In this document: piece by piece, positions 25,389 to 34,193 of the stretch
Position numbering within the stretch: position 1 is the first letter of the stretch
Layout: each line of letters starts with the position of its first letter
Assembly (NCBI RefSeq): GCF_001187725.1
Contig: NZ_LGIQ01000001.1
Span: 58,712 to 122,711, forward strand
Reading direction: 5' to 3'
Origin: Brevibacillus reuszeri
Lineage (GTDB): Bacteria; Bacillota; Bacilli; Brevibacillales; Brevibacillaceae
DNA: 64,000 bases
Notes under the pieces: model-generated
Told to the model about the DNA's origin: nothing
What the model saw: the letters and a program-made list of their open reading frames with translations, nothing else
The model's database searches: none
Translations under genes and position numbers: made by a program

Positions 25389-26408
25389 ATGAAGAAGCGA
25401 ATTTGGTTTAATCGTACATTCTCAACGGCTTACCATTTCATTGATATGATTCGTTCACAATCAGACGAATTCGAATTTGAATGCTATGTCACTCACCCAA
25501 AGAGATATAGTGTTATGTTGCAAAATGCGGATTTTGCAGAGATTGAACCTAGTCTGCCTGTTTCAGAGTATATCGAATACTGTGTACAGTTTTGTCAGAA
25601 GCATCAGATTGATATTTTCTTCCCGAATTATAGACTCGTTGAAATTGCAAAGCATTTGGAGCGATTTGAACAGGTGGGTACATCTGTTTTAGTATGCAAA
25701 GATGCTGCTTTATTGGAAACCATTTCAGACAAGGGCAAGCTGTTTCATGCTTTGCAGGATACCTCAGGCGTACACATACCTGATTATTACATCGTCAACA
25801 CGCGTGAGCAATTCAAGAGTGCGTATGACAAGCTAAGAGAAAAAGGGCATAGGGTATGCTTTAAACCTGCTAGAGGCGAAGGGGGAGCTGGTTTCCATAT
25901 CGTCGAGGAAGCTATCGATCCCTTAGACAAGCTTATGGGATTAAGTAACCAAATGATTACCATAAATGAAGTTCTAAACATCTTAGCAGATCAAACAGTC
26001 GATGACATCATGGTGATGGAGTATTTGGATGAGTGGGAATACAGCATTGATTGCTTGGCAACAAAAGAGAAATTACTGGCGATTGTACCTCGAAAAAAAG
26101 TAGAGGGACGTATACGTTTGCTTGAAGAAAATCAAACGTTGATTGATCTTGCAAAAGCAGTACATGAAAAGCTTCAGCTCCCATACCTTTTCAACATTCA
26201 GGTAAAGTATAAAAATGGAGTCCCAAAATTATTAGAAATCAATCCGCGAGCATCAGGTGGTTTGCATGTATCTTGCCTTTCTGGTGTGAATTTTCCGTAT
26301 CTTGCCATGAAGCTTTTGCTGGTGGGTAAAGTGGATGTAGTTGCACCGAAATTTGGGGTGTACGCGACTCATATTGAAAAAGAAATAGTCCTGCGTCAAT
26401 TGTTGTAA
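25389..26408 (+). CDS. ATP-grasp ligase of the Ter locus
   Basis: 339 residues. The ATP-grasp fold is visible: nucleotide-binding VCFKPARGEGGAGFHIV near 155-171, the D/E linker MVMEYLDEWEYSID near 209-222 and the metal site LLEINPRASGG near 280-290. Such enzymes join a carboxylate to an amine. In Ter systems an ATP-grasp accompanies the PRTase and HpcH-type proteins and is thought to work on the same unknown metabolite. ATG follows AAAGGAAGA. Confidence 0.85.
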   Translation: MKKRIWFNRTFSTAYHFIDMIRSQSDEFEFECYVTHPKRYSVMLQNADFAEIEPSLPVSEYIEYCVQFCQKHQIDIFFPNYRLVEIAKHLERFEQVGTSVLVCKDAALLETISDKGKLFHALQDTSGVHIPDYYIVNTREQFKSAYDKLREKGHRVCFKPARGEGGAGFHIVEEAIDPLDKLMGLSNQMITINEVLNILADQTVDDIMVMEYLDEWEYSIDCLATKEKLLAIVPRKKVEGRIRLLEENQTLIDLAKAVHEKLQLPYLFNIQVKYKNGVPKLLEINPRASGGLHVSCLSGVNFPYLAMKLLLVGKVDVVAPKFGVYATHIEKEIVLRQLL

Positions 26409-26591
26409 GAGAATACTAGGAAGTGGAGAATAACAAGTGCGGATAGCTAAGGCACCTCTTTAGTTATAATAAAAGGGAGTATTTTGACCAAGAGGATGTA
26501 TGTCATTACGCATGAAACGGGATGGCGTGGACCGTACTGATGCCGTCAATCCCGCTATCATAAACACGATGTACAGGAAGGGGAAAAGAAG

Positions 26592-26984
26592 ATGCAGATT
26601 AAACTGACAAGTGTTTTTGTGGATAATCAGGATCAGGCTCACAAATTTTATACCGAGGTTTTAGGGTTTGTCACCAAAAGAGACATTCCGGTCGGAGCAG
26701 ACAAATGGCTTACGGTCGTCTCTCCTGAGGAGCCGGATGGAGTGGAGTTGCTGTTGGAGCCAAATGGGAACCCGACCGCCACCGCCTATCAGAAAGCGAT
26801 TTTTGACCAGGGAATTCCTGCCACAGCTTTTCTGGTGGATGACATCCAAAAAGAGTATGAGAGATTGAAGACATTGGGTGTCGCATTTAAGGTGGAGCCA
26901 ACCAAAACAGGAGAGGTCACGCTCGCGATTTTTCATGATACATGCGGAAACCTGATCCAAATTTATCAGGTTCATACAACATAG
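26592..26984 (+). CDS. VOC (glyoxalase/bleomycin-resistance fold) protein
   Basis: 130 residues with two beta-alpha-beta-beta-beta modules (KLTSVFVDNQDQAHKFYTEV, and AFLVDDIQKEYERL). The length and the ending CGNLIQIYQV fit small VOC proteins that bind or degrade toxic metabolites. Substrate unknown. Stands alone before a bidirectional terminator. The 183 bp upstream contain no feature I can name. Confidence 0.85.
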   Translation: MQIKLTSVFVDNQDQAHKFYTEVLGFVTKRDIPVGADKWLTVVSPEEPDGVELLLEPNGNPTATAYQKAIFDQGIPATAFLVDDIQKEYERLKTLGVAFKVEPTKTGEVTLAIFHDTCGNLIQIYQVHTT

Positions 26985-26995
26985 ATAATAAAGGA

Positions 26996-27033
26996 AGCCT
27001 GATCGCACAGTGATTACGTGTGATCAGGCTTTT
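26996..27033. terminator. Bidirectional terminator
   Basis: AGCCTGATC (26996-27004) pairs with GATCAGGCT (27022-27030), extended inward by GCAC/GTGT, with TTTT after. Confidence 0.8.
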
Positions 27034-27091
27034 GTGTAGCTGGATTTTGCTCTGCGTATGAATTCCCGACACTAACACAAATTGCGCGATT

Positions 27092-28153
27092 CTAAGTAAG
27101 AACAGGTTGCTTTTGATAACCCCGAATGATCGAGATGAGCAGTGCTTTGTTCATGATTAGCTCGCTGCGGTTCGCTTTGTGTAATAGCTCTTTGGTGTTG
27201 TCGCTTGGGAAGTGGATCGTACGCGTACAATATTCCTTGAAGATGCTCATGGAAGACTGAAACACACTTTCCTCATCCGAAAATGACTCGGTCGATTCGT
27301 AGGGGATGGTTTGCAAATTAGGGAAATCCAAAACTTCCTTGATACACTCGATGACCAATTCCTGTGTGGGCGGAGCAGGATTGGTTGCATGATAGATCTC
27401 CTTGTGCCTGGCATGAGTGAGTGCTGCTACCAGCACAGAGGTTACATAATCAACGGGAACGAGATTCGTCTGGACATCCACATCCAGCCGCATTCGATAG
27501 GTTTGCTTTTCCCAACCCGGTGTTCGAGATGCCCTTCTTTTAAGGACACATAAACCTTTTAGCAGTCCATACAAGCCAAAATTCGTATCTGCTTCCCCCG
27601 TTCGCGAATCACCGATGATAATGGACGGCCTGACGATGACAACCTCTATTTTCTCGCTGTGGGAGAAAACGAGATGTTCAGCCAGGCATTTGGATTCTTC
27701 ATAATGATTCACAAAAGATCGCTCCGGGCTGTACAGCTCTTCCTTTCCCGCCACTTCTTTCCCGACCGTATAAGCTGTACTTACATAAATAAAACGTTTT
27801 GCCCCGATCGCTTCAGCAAATAGCAGTGTGTTTTTCGTTCCGTCTACATTGACCGTAAACGTTTGTGATTTATGAGCTGGATCAAACGAGAGGTAGGCAG
27901 CCAGATGATATACAGCATCTATTTTGTGCTGGACGTGCTGCAGGTCCTGCTTCGCCAAACCGAGCCCTGTTTGCGAGATATCGCCCATCACAATATGTAC
28001 GTTTGTTTTGTCCTTATCGGCAAAGCTTTGTAGCAATTGACTCGCTTTCTGTTCATTTCGTGCAAGCAGGAAAAGGGTGTGGCCTTCATTTACTAAATCT
28101 TGTGATAGCTTTTTTCCGAGAAAACCCGTTGCTCCTGTTATGAGGATGTTCAT
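27092..28153 (-). CDS. Extended short-chain dehydrogenase/thioester-reductase-like protein
   Basis: 353 residues. Rossmann opening MNILITGATGFLGKKL, then VYHLAAYLSF and the active-site pair in HYEESKCLAE (YxxxK). It resembles the NAD(P)-binding reductase domains that act on acyl thioesters or nucleotide sugars, without an attached carrier domain. Probably single-gene. A LuxR regulator lies upstream on the same strand 148 bp away and may control it. Confidence 0.8.
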   Translation of the reverse strand: MNILITGATGFLGKKLSQDLVNEGHTLFLLARNEQKASQLLQSFADKDKTNVHIVMGDISQTGLGLAKQDLQHVQHKIDAVYHLAAYLSFDPAHKSQTFTVNVDGTKNTLLFAEAIGAKRFIYVSTAYTVGKEVAGKEELYSPERSFVNHYEESKCLAEHLVFSHSEKIEVVIVRPSIIIGDSRTGEADTNFGLYGLLKGLCVLKRRASRTPGWEKQTYRMRLDVDVQTNLVPVDYVTSVLVAALTHARHKEIYHATNPAPPTQELVIECIKEVLDFPNLQTIPYESTESFSDEESVFQSSMSIFKEYCTRTIHFPSDNTKELLHKANRSELIMNKALLISIIRGYQKQPVLT

Positions 28154-28301
28154 TTGATTTAACCAGCTCCGTACTCTGTCGATATAGGGTGTACTGTTGA
28201 AGGTGTAGTGTGGGGATATAAGTATATCAATATTTAATTATATCGAAAGAGAGTGGATGTGACATAAAAGGTTGAAACGATCTGGTGAACGATGTATCGT
28301 A

Positions 28302-29387
28302 TTACTTTTCCGCCTGCACGCCAAAGCGGGAAAACAACTGCCATATCAATTCCCTACGACTGGTTACTCCGGTTTTAACAAAAATCGATTTCAGATGATC
28401 CTGCACGGTATAAGCAGAGATGTGATACGTGCTAGCCAATTCTTTTGTAGAAAAACCTCTGACGAGCCCCTCCAATATTTGCTTCTCTCGCTCTGATAAA
28501 CCGTACGCTTCGGAAACGAGGGGGAGCATGTCAGCAGGCTTGGCGGGCTCGAACCAGACGGCAATATGGATGATGTCGCTCTCCCCATGCATCAGGCTGG
28601 CTTGGAGTGCGAGATAAGGACCATCAGGCATACGGATACATACTTTGGCCATGGAGGTTTGCCCTGAAGGCGATGAATGCTCGGAAAGCGCACGCGAGCA
28701 GACAGCTCGGATCGGTCGGGGGAGTGTTTGTTCATCGATAGACTCCCATTTGCGCAATAAAATCAGCCATTGCTCGGCGATCGCATTGGCGGATAGGACC
28801 TGGAGCGCAGCAGAAAGAACGGCGATGCCAGGGCCGTCATTTATCCACTCATGCTCGTCGGCGGGCAGGGACAGGCTGGTTTTTCGTAAATGATAGGCGA
28901 TCAAGGGTCCGATAGAAGCGATCAGCTCTCGTTCTTCCTCGTTAAAAAAGGACTGGTCGCCTTTGCGGAACAAGGTTAAATACCCCCAGCAGGCTCCATC
29001 GTACTTGAGGGCTGCACGCAGTTCATCTGTAAAGCCGGCAGGATAGAGAACATCCAGGTAGCGAGCACTTCGCACAAGCTCTCCGCCAGTTGCCTGGCTC
29101 AATACAGCGACAGGCTCCGATGATGCAGCGAGCTGCGTGTAGCGATTGAAATCATCGCTCAAGTATTCATTTTCAAACAGGCGATGATGTATGGCTTCGA
29201 CGCCATCCTCTGTAACTGCTCCCGTAGACAAAAGCGTTTGCGGGTCTACGGCGCTGCAACAGGCCGCATCGATGGTGAAAAAGCTGCGCAACAGGTCGAG
29301 CAGGGCGACGCGGAACTCCTGGGATGAGGAATGACGCTTTGTCAGTGCAATTACTTTTCGTTTGGCAGTCTCTATATGTAGATTCAT
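28302..29387 (-). CDS. LuxR-type helix-turn-helix regulator with GAF-like sensor
   Basis: 361 residues from the ATG after TAGGAGAT (an upstream ATG at 29465 lacks a site). Residues about 25-170 look like a GAF sensor and a PAS-like stretch follows. The final 60 residues are the LuxR/GerE DNA-binding domain (LSEREKQILEGLVRGFSTKELA, then TVQDHLKSIFVKTGV). There is no receiver domain, so it senses a ligand directly. Target unknown, possibly the adjacent reductase gene. Confidence 0.85.
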   Translation of the reverse strand: MNLHIETAKRKVIALTKRHSSSQEFRVALLDLLRSFFTIDAACCSAVDPQTLLSTGAVTEDGVEAIHHRLFENEYLSDDFNRYTQLAASSEPVAVLSQATGGELVRSARYLDVLYPAGFTDELRAALKYDGACWGYLTLFRKGDQSFFNEEERELIASIGPLIAYHLRKTSLSLPADEHEWINDGPGIAVLSAALQVLSANAIAEQWLILLRKWESIDEQTLPRPIRAVCSRALSEHSSPSGQTSMAKVCIRMPDGPYLALQASLMHGESDIIHIAVWFEPAKPADMLPLVSEAYGLSEREKQILEGLVRGFSTKELASTYHISAYTVQDHLKSIFVKTGVTSRRELIWQLFSRFGVQAEK

Positions 29388-29508
29388 TGGTAATCTCCTA
29401 TGTGTAAAATTCCGGTCATGCTGCGAAACATCCCATATTTGTGGGATGGTGGTTTTACCCTTCAACTATATAATTGAGAATAGTTCTTAATCATAATGTA
29501 CAGGAAGC

Positions 29509-29583
29509 ATGAGGAGTTGGGAAGAGCAAGTGAGATGGAGAGCTAGCTATGTACAACAAAGGGTAGCAGGTGCAGCAGGATGA
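29509..29583 (+). CDS. Possible 24-residue peptide
   Basis: ATG after ACAGGA opens 24 codons (MRSWEEQVRWRASYVQQRV, then AGAAG). Its TGA overlaps the ATG of the next small frame, as coupled genes do. No homology recognised. Could be chance. Confidence 0.25.
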   Translation: MRSWEEQVRWRASYVQQRVAGAAG

Positions 29584-29709
29584 ACCGACAACCATTTTGG
29601 ATGATGATCGCAATCTGTCTGGATTGGTCTCGTCAGTTTGTTGGTGTGGGGGTACAGAGCGCGGATAGAGCGCCGGAGAAAACAGCTTGAGCTGGATAGA
29701 AGTGTATAA
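29580..29709 (+). pseudogene. Small one-helix membrane protein gene, apparently frameshifted
   Basis: The frame from ATG 29580 begins MNRQPFWMMIAI. Sequence in the next frame from 29614 continues naturally as VWIGLVSLLVWGYRAR, then IERRRKQLELDRSV and a stop. Joined, these give about 43 residues: a transmembrane helix followed by a basic amphipathic tail. One missing base near 29614-29619 would restore a single gene. This and the preceding peptide are all I can see in the 352-bp gap 29388-29739. Confidence 0.35.
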
Positions 29710-29739
29710 AACAGAAGAAAAAAGGACGAGTGGTCTGAT

Positions 29740-30807
29740 ATGAAAGATAGCATCATCGTTGTGGGCGGCTATGGTCATGTGGGGGGAACGATCTGCAAGG
29801 AGCTGGGAGAAGTCTTTCCAGGCAAGGTGTATGCAGCGGGACGTAAGCGCGCGCCCGCAGAAGCGTTTTGCCGGGAAACAGACGGAAAAGTGCTGCCCCT
29901 GCAGCTGGATATCTCGAAGCCATTTGATGCCAGCTTGCTGGAAAGCGTCAGGCTGGTGGTGATGTGCCTGGACCAAACGGATACGGCTTTTGCCGAGGCG
30001 TGTCTGCGCAGTGGAACAAACTATATGGATGTGTCTGCGAATGGGGTCTTTCTCACCGACCTGGAGCAGTGGGGAAGACTGGGAGAGGCAAGTGGGACTG
30101 GTGTGCTCAGCATTGGACTTGCACCTGGCTTGACGAATTTATTGGCAGGTGAAGCCCAGCGATTATTGGAGGAGACGGCCCAGCTCGATATTTCGATTAT
30201 GCTTGGATTGGGCGACAAGCATGGAAGAGCGGCGATTGAATGGACGGTGGATAACCTGTGTATCGACTTTGAGGTAACGCAGGAGCATCGCCGGGTAAAA
30301 GTAGCCAGCTTTACTGATGGCAAGCTCATCGATTTTGGAGCGGAGCTGGGACGCAAAAAGGCGTACCGCTTTCCTTTTTCCGATCAGCAGACATTGGCGC
30401 AAACGCTCGGTGTGCCCACTGTATCGACACGGCTGGGCTTTGATCAGGAGCGGATGACCAAAGTCGTTGCTGGTTTGCGGACACTTGGAATACGCCAACT
30501 GCTGAAGCGCCCATGGATTCGGCAGGCTGCGATTGAGGCGTTTGAACGCTGGAAGCTGGGAGATGACGGCTTTGCGATCAAAGTCGAGGGGCAAGGAAGT
30601 GTGGACAATAAAGAGACCAAAGTGGAGTGGCTGCTGCAAGGTAGGGATCAGTCCAAAATAACCGCACTGGTTGCGGCAGAGGTTGCCAAATCCCTTTACA
30701 CGACTGAATTTTCGCCAGGAGTGTTTCATATTGAGCAGTTATTTCGATTGGAGCAAATGCGCGACTGGCTGGAAAAGCAAGCTTCACTGACCGTAGCTGT
30801 CAGGTAA
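29740..30807 (+). CDS. Saccharopine-dehydrogenase-like NAD(P)-binding protein
   Basis: 355 residues. Rossmann motif IIVVGGYGHVGGTI, then VVMCLDQTDTAFAEACLRSGTNYMDVSAN, the pattern of the saccharopine dehydrogenase NADP-binding domain. GLAPGLTNLLAGEAQ marks the catalytic-domain junction. Usual members of this short class are oxidoreductases of unknown substrate, not lysine enzymes. No pathway neighbours. Confidence 0.8.
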   Translation: MKDSIIVVGGYGHVGGTICKELGEVFPGKVYAAGRKRAPAEAFCRETDGKVLPLQLDISKPFDASLLESVRLVVMCLDQTDTAFAEACLRSGTNYMDVSANGVFLTDLEQWGRLGEASGTGVLSIGLAPGLTNLLAGEAQRLLEETAQLDISIMLGLGDKHGRAAIEWTVDNLCIDFEVTQEHRRVKVASFTDGKLIDFGAELGRKKAYRFPFSDQQTLAQTLGVPTVSTRLGFDQERMTKVVAGLRTLGIRQLLKRPWIRQAAIEAFERWKLGDDGFAIKVEGQGSVDNKETKVEWLLQGRDQSKITALVAAEVAKSLYTTEFSPGVFHIEQLFRLEQMRDWLEKQASLTVAVR

Positions 30808-30873
30808 GCGGAGTTATCATAAAGCTACCGATGAATTCCTATAGTGAACAGAGGGAAAAGAAGGGGGCTATGA

Positions 30874-31386
30874 ATGATGACACTGACCGAGCATGTAAAA
30901 TCGATGTACGACTTCCATACGTGGGCCAATCAAACATTGTTGAATCGGCTGAAGGAGCTTCCTGAAGAGGTATACACGCAAGAAGTGCAGAGTGTTTTCC
31001 CAAACGTTGCAAAAGTAATGAATCATATTTACATCGTAGACCAAGGCTGGCTCGGCATGATGGGTGGCGTAGACATGCGCGAGGCGATGAGTGGTGTGGG
31101 GGAGTTGGAGAAACAACTGGAGACAAAGAATGTTGTAGAATTGCAAGCCATGTACAGAGAGCTGGCTGATCGATTTACAGCTTTTTTCGATCAAGAGTCT
31201 GACTTGGAAAGAAAGCTTGTTCTCGACAATCCATACGCAGGAGTCAGGGATACCAGTCTGTCAGAAATGGTGCTGCAAGTCGTGAATCATGGCACCTACC
31301 ATCGTGGAAATGTAACGGCGATGCTACGGCAAATGGGTCACGCCTCCGTGATGACGGAGTACGCTGCTTACTGGTACTGGCGCTAG
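30874..31386 (+). CDS. DinB/YfiT-family metalloprotein, copy 1
   Basis: 170 residues, four-helix bundle. Three His of the metal site are visible: NHIYIVDQGW near 50 and NHGTYHRGNV near 135-144. The family includes DNA-damage-induced DinB of Bacillus and thiol transferases that use bacillithiol or similar cofactors. The exact reaction is unknown. A close relative of the same length is at 51954-52466. Confidence 0.88.
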   Translation: MMTLTEHVKSMYDFHTWANQTLLNRLKELPEEVYTQEVQSVFPNVAKVMNHIYIVDQGWLGMMGGVDMREAMSGVGELEKQLETKNVVELQAMYRELADRFTAFFDQESDLERKLVLDNPYAGVRDTSLSEMVLQVVNHGTYHRGNVTAMLRQMGHASVMTEYAAYWYWR

Positions 31387-31442
31387 AGCTAGCTATAAAC
31401 GATGCGATGGGGCCGGGAGAATTATTCTTCTGGCCCAACTTG

Positions 31443-31471
31443 TTGACAAATGGAAAAATTCGACCTATAAT
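31443..31471 (+). promoter_or_regulatory. Consensus sigma-A promoter of the quinone-stress operon
   Basis: TTGACA (31443-31448), 17 bp, TATAAT (31466-31471), a perfect promoter. Transcription should start near 31478, giving a leader of about 185 bases. Its last base begins the first operator, so it is probably tightly repressed. Confidence 0.85.
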
Positions 31472-31490
31472 TATCTTAAATTCGAGATAA
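31471..31490. promoter_or_regulatory. MhqR-like operator 1
   Basis: TTATCTTAAATTCGAGATAA, with arms ATCT and AGAT eight bases apart, follows the Bacillus MhqR consensus ATCTcgaAtTCgAGAT. It overlaps the -10 edge and start site, so it blocks initiation. The MhqR gene itself is not in this window. Confidence 0.75.
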
Positions 31491-31589
31491 TAATTTTTAA
31501 AACAATTCGTATTCGCCATCTTACTTCCCCAAGCTCCGGTTGATCAACAATCGTAAAAAGATGGAGGTACACCAGAAATCGGTTGTTAA

Positions 31590-31609
31590 ATATCTTTAAT
31601 TTGAGATAT
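31590..31609. promoter_or_regulatory. MhqR-like operator 2
   Basis: ATATCTTTAATTTGAGATAT is a second dyad of the same design, 119 bp downstream in the leader. It may form a loop with the first or act as a roadblock. Confidence 0.65.
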
Positions 31610-31661
31610 ATGTTTTTTAAATAAAATTCTATGGATAAGAAACGCACGAGGAGGCAATCCC

Positions 31662-32288
31662 ATGAGTGAATTCACTACCCTGGTAAAAAACCGTCGATCT
31701 GCTAACAAGTTTTTGGAGAATGTTCCGATTTCACGGGAAGAGCTGGATGAAATCATGAATATGGTCAAGTACGCACCGTCTGCATTTAATTTGCAACACA
31801 CGCATTATGTCGTTGTGCTCGATCCTGAAACAAAAGAGCGAGTATATGAAGCAGCACATAGGCAGTATAAGGTAAAAACGGCGTCGGCAGTCATTCTCGT
31901 TCTAGGTGACAAGGAAGCCCAGCAAAACGTAGGACCGATTCATGAGGGATTGCTTCATTTAGGTGTCATGGATCAGCGTGAGTTTGATCATACCGTATCC
32001 TCTGTCCAAGCTTTTTATGAGGCTGGTGGCGATTCGTTCAAACGGGATGAGGCCATCCGCAATGCCAGTCTGTCCGCCATGCTGTTCATGCTGGTTGCAA
32101 AAGACAAGGGCTGGGATACGTGTCCGATGATTGGCTTTGATCACAAGGCCGTGCAGCAAATTTTAAACATCCCGGATCAATATGTGCCAGCGATGATGAT
32201 CACCATTGGGAAAGAGGATCATTCCAACCAGCGAGTAAGAGGCTATCGCAAGCCAGTCGGTGAGTTTGTCAGCTACGATACGTTTTGA
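31662..32288 (+). CDS. mhqN: Nitroreductase-family protein, MhqN-like
   Basis: 208 residues. FMN-binding signatures RRSANKFLENVPI at the N-terminus, YAPSAFNLQHTHYVVV near 42-57 and the C-terminal GWDTCPMIGFD. Reduces quinones or nitro compounds with NAD(P)H. First gene of an operon whose order (reductase, dioxygenase, hydrolase) matches the MhqR regulon of Bacillus subtilis, which defends against catechol and methylhydroquinone. ATG follows GAGGAGG. Confidence 0.85.
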   Translation: MSEFTTLVKNRRSANKFLENVPISREELDEIMNMVKYAPSAFNLQHTHYVVVLDPETKERVYEAAHRQYKVKTASAVILVLGDKEAQQNVGPIHEGLLHLGVMDQREFDHTVSSVQAFYEAGGDSFKRDEAIRNASLSAMLFMLVAKDKGWDTCPMIGFDHKAVQQILNIPDQYVPAMMITIGKEDHSNQRVRGYRKPVGEFVSYDTF

Positions 32289-32347
32289 GCATGACTTGCC
32301 TGATCAAATAAAACCATTCATGAAACGATAAACAGGAGGGTATTCAA

Positions 32348-33295
32348 ATGACACAGAAAACAGCAGGAATTCACCACATCACAGCATTTGTTAAAAGTGC
32401 ACAGGACAACGTTGACTTTTACGCAGGGATTCTGGGGCTGCGTCTCGTGAAAAAAACAATCAACTTTGATGCGCCTGAAGTCTATCATCTGTACTTCGGT
32501 AATGAAGTAGGAAGTCCGGGTACGGCCATTACCTTCTTTCCATGGGAGACATCCCGCCAAGGGCGCATTGGCGGTGGTCAGGTAGGCTATACCACCTTCC
32601 TCGTTCCGGTTGGTTCGCTGACATTTTGGGAAGAGCGACTGACAAAATTAGGGGTAACGTATAAACGCGTGGAGCGATTTAACGAAACGTATTTGCAGTT
32701 TGCGGATAAAGACGGTCTGCAGCTGGAGATCGTGGAGCGCGAGGGAGGACCTGCGAGCAAGTGGAGCTTTGGCGGTGTTCCCGCAGATAAAGCGATCAAA
32801 GGCTTTGGTGGTGCGATTTTGTACAGTGTGGCTCCAACCTACACGATGGCTGTTCTGGAAAAGCTGATGGGGCTGCAAAAGGTAGGAGAAGAAAATGGAC
32901 TGGTTCGCTTCAAGGCTAGTGGAGATTTGGGCAATATCATCGACATCAATGCAGAGCCAATGCCGAGAGGCGCAGGTGGCGCCGGAACTGTCCACCATAT
33001 CGCTTGGCGTGCCAAGGGCGAGCAAGATCATCGCATGTGGCAGGAGCGTGTGGCGCAGTCGGGCTTACACCCTACGGATATCATTGATCGACAATACTTC
33101 AATGCGATTTACTTCCGTGAGCCAGGCGAAATCTTGTTTGAAATCGCGACTGATCCTCCAGGCTTTGAACGGGATGAGCCATTCGAGTCGCTGGGTGAAA
33201 AATTGATGCTGCCGGAGTGGTATGAACCGCGTCGTGCCCAGATCGAGCAAGGCTTGACGCCAATTACTGTACGTGTTTTGGAGGGAGATAAGTAA
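32348..33295 (+). CDS. mhqO: Ring-cleaving dioxygenase of the VOC family, MhqO-like
   Basis: 315 residues with two VOC halves (1-140 and 150-290). Metal ligands are H in GIHHITAF, H in GTVHHIAWR and E in EILFEIATD. Opens the ring of hydroquinone or catechol-like compounds with O2. Starts after CAGGAGGG. Its TAA overlaps the ATG of the hydrolase gene (TAATG), so synthesis is coupled. Confidence 0.88.
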   Translation: MTQKTAGIHHITAFVKSAQDNVDFYAGILGLRLVKKTINFDAPEVYHLYFGNEVGSPGTAITFFPWETSRQGRIGGGQVGYTTFLVPVGSLTFWEERLTKLGVTYKRVERFNETYLQFADKDGLQLEIVEREGGPASKWSFGGVPADKAIKGFGGAILYSVAPTYTMAVLEKLMGLQKVGEENGLVRFKASGDLGNIIDINAEPMPRGAGGAGTVHHIAWRAKGEQDHRMWQERVAQSGLHPTDIIDRQYFNAIYFREPGEILFEIATDPPGFERDEPFESLGEKLMLPEWYEPRRAQIEQGLTPITVRVLEGDK

Positions 33296-33906
33296 TGAAG
33301 CACATCTTTCGCAAAGGAACGAATCCTGCTGCACCAACCCTGCTGCTTCTCCATGGGACAGGAGGCGATGAGAACGACTTGCTGCCACTCGCTGACCGTA
33401 TCTACCCTGGCGCTTCTGTATTGAGCGTGCGCGGAAACGTACTGGAAAATGGCATGCCTAGATTTTTTCGACGTCTGGCTGAAGGCGTTTTTGACGAAGA
33501 GGATCTCGTCTTCCGTACGCAGGAGCTCCATGATTTTTTGGATCAGGCGTCTGTCCAGTACAAATTTGAGCGCGAAAACATCATCGCTGTGGGCTACTCC
33601 AATGGGGCCAATATCGCCGGAAGCCTGCTGTTCCATTATCCTGATGTGTTAAAAGGGGCGATTTTGTACCACCCGATGGTTCCAAGACGGGGGATTTCGC
33701 TGCCCGATATGTCACAGCTTCCCGTGTTTATCGGGGCGGGTTCAAACGACCCAATCTGCTCACCACTGGAGACGAAGGAATTGCAGCAATTGTTGTCAGA
33801 TGCAGGGGCTTCGGTTACACTGCACTGGGAATCGTACGGTCATCAGCTTACTGTTAAGGAAGTAGATGCTTCTGCGCAGTGGTTTGCGGATACTTTTAGC
33901 GAGTAA
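33295..33906 (+). CDS. mhqD: Phospholipase/carboxylesterase-type hydrolase, MhqD-like
   Basis: 203 residues, alpha/beta hydrolase. Oxyanion segment LLLHGTGGDENDLLPL, nucleophile GYSNGAN, acid in AGSNDPICS and base in SYGHQLT. In Bacillus, MhqD acts beside the dioxygenase in quinone-stress defence and probably hydrolyses the ring-opened product. Last gene of the operon. Confidence 0.88.
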   Translation: MKHIFRKGTNPAAPTLLLLHGTGGDENDLLPLADRIYPGASVLSVRGNVLENGMPRFFRRLAEGVFDEEDLVFRTQELHDFLDQASVQYKFERENIIAVGYSNGANIAGSLLFHYPDVLKGAILYHPMVPRRGISLPDMSQLPVFIGAGSNDPICSPLETKELQQLLSDAGASVTLHWESYGHQLTVKEVDASAQWFADTFSE

Positions 33907-34017
33907 TTCATCTTATATGTCAAAGAGCAGCAGAGTCGATGACCGGGTAAGACTAGGAAAAACACTCCTTTAATCATTTGTTTAAAGCTAATGGAGTTGT
34001 GACCATATAGAAAAGCA

Positions 34018-34072
34018 AGCCATCGTTGCACAGGGGGACTAGAGCCTCGTCTGTAGGTGACGATGGCTTTTT
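34018..34072 (+). terminator. Probable terminator between mhqD and the RND operon
   Basis: AGCCATCGT (34018-34026) pairs with ACGATGGCT (34060-34068), then T's. The loop is long (33 bases) and has inner pairing. The rest of the gap 33907-34193 has no gene. Confidence 0.6.
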
Positions 34073-34193
34073 GGTGTGGCTATTTCGTCAAGCTTTGTTC
34101 ATCAGTCGTTCATATTGGACCTCTATAGTGATCTACGTAACCTGTTCTGCCAGCATGCGGTAGAGAAAAAAGAGCAAGGGAGGCAATGAGCCG

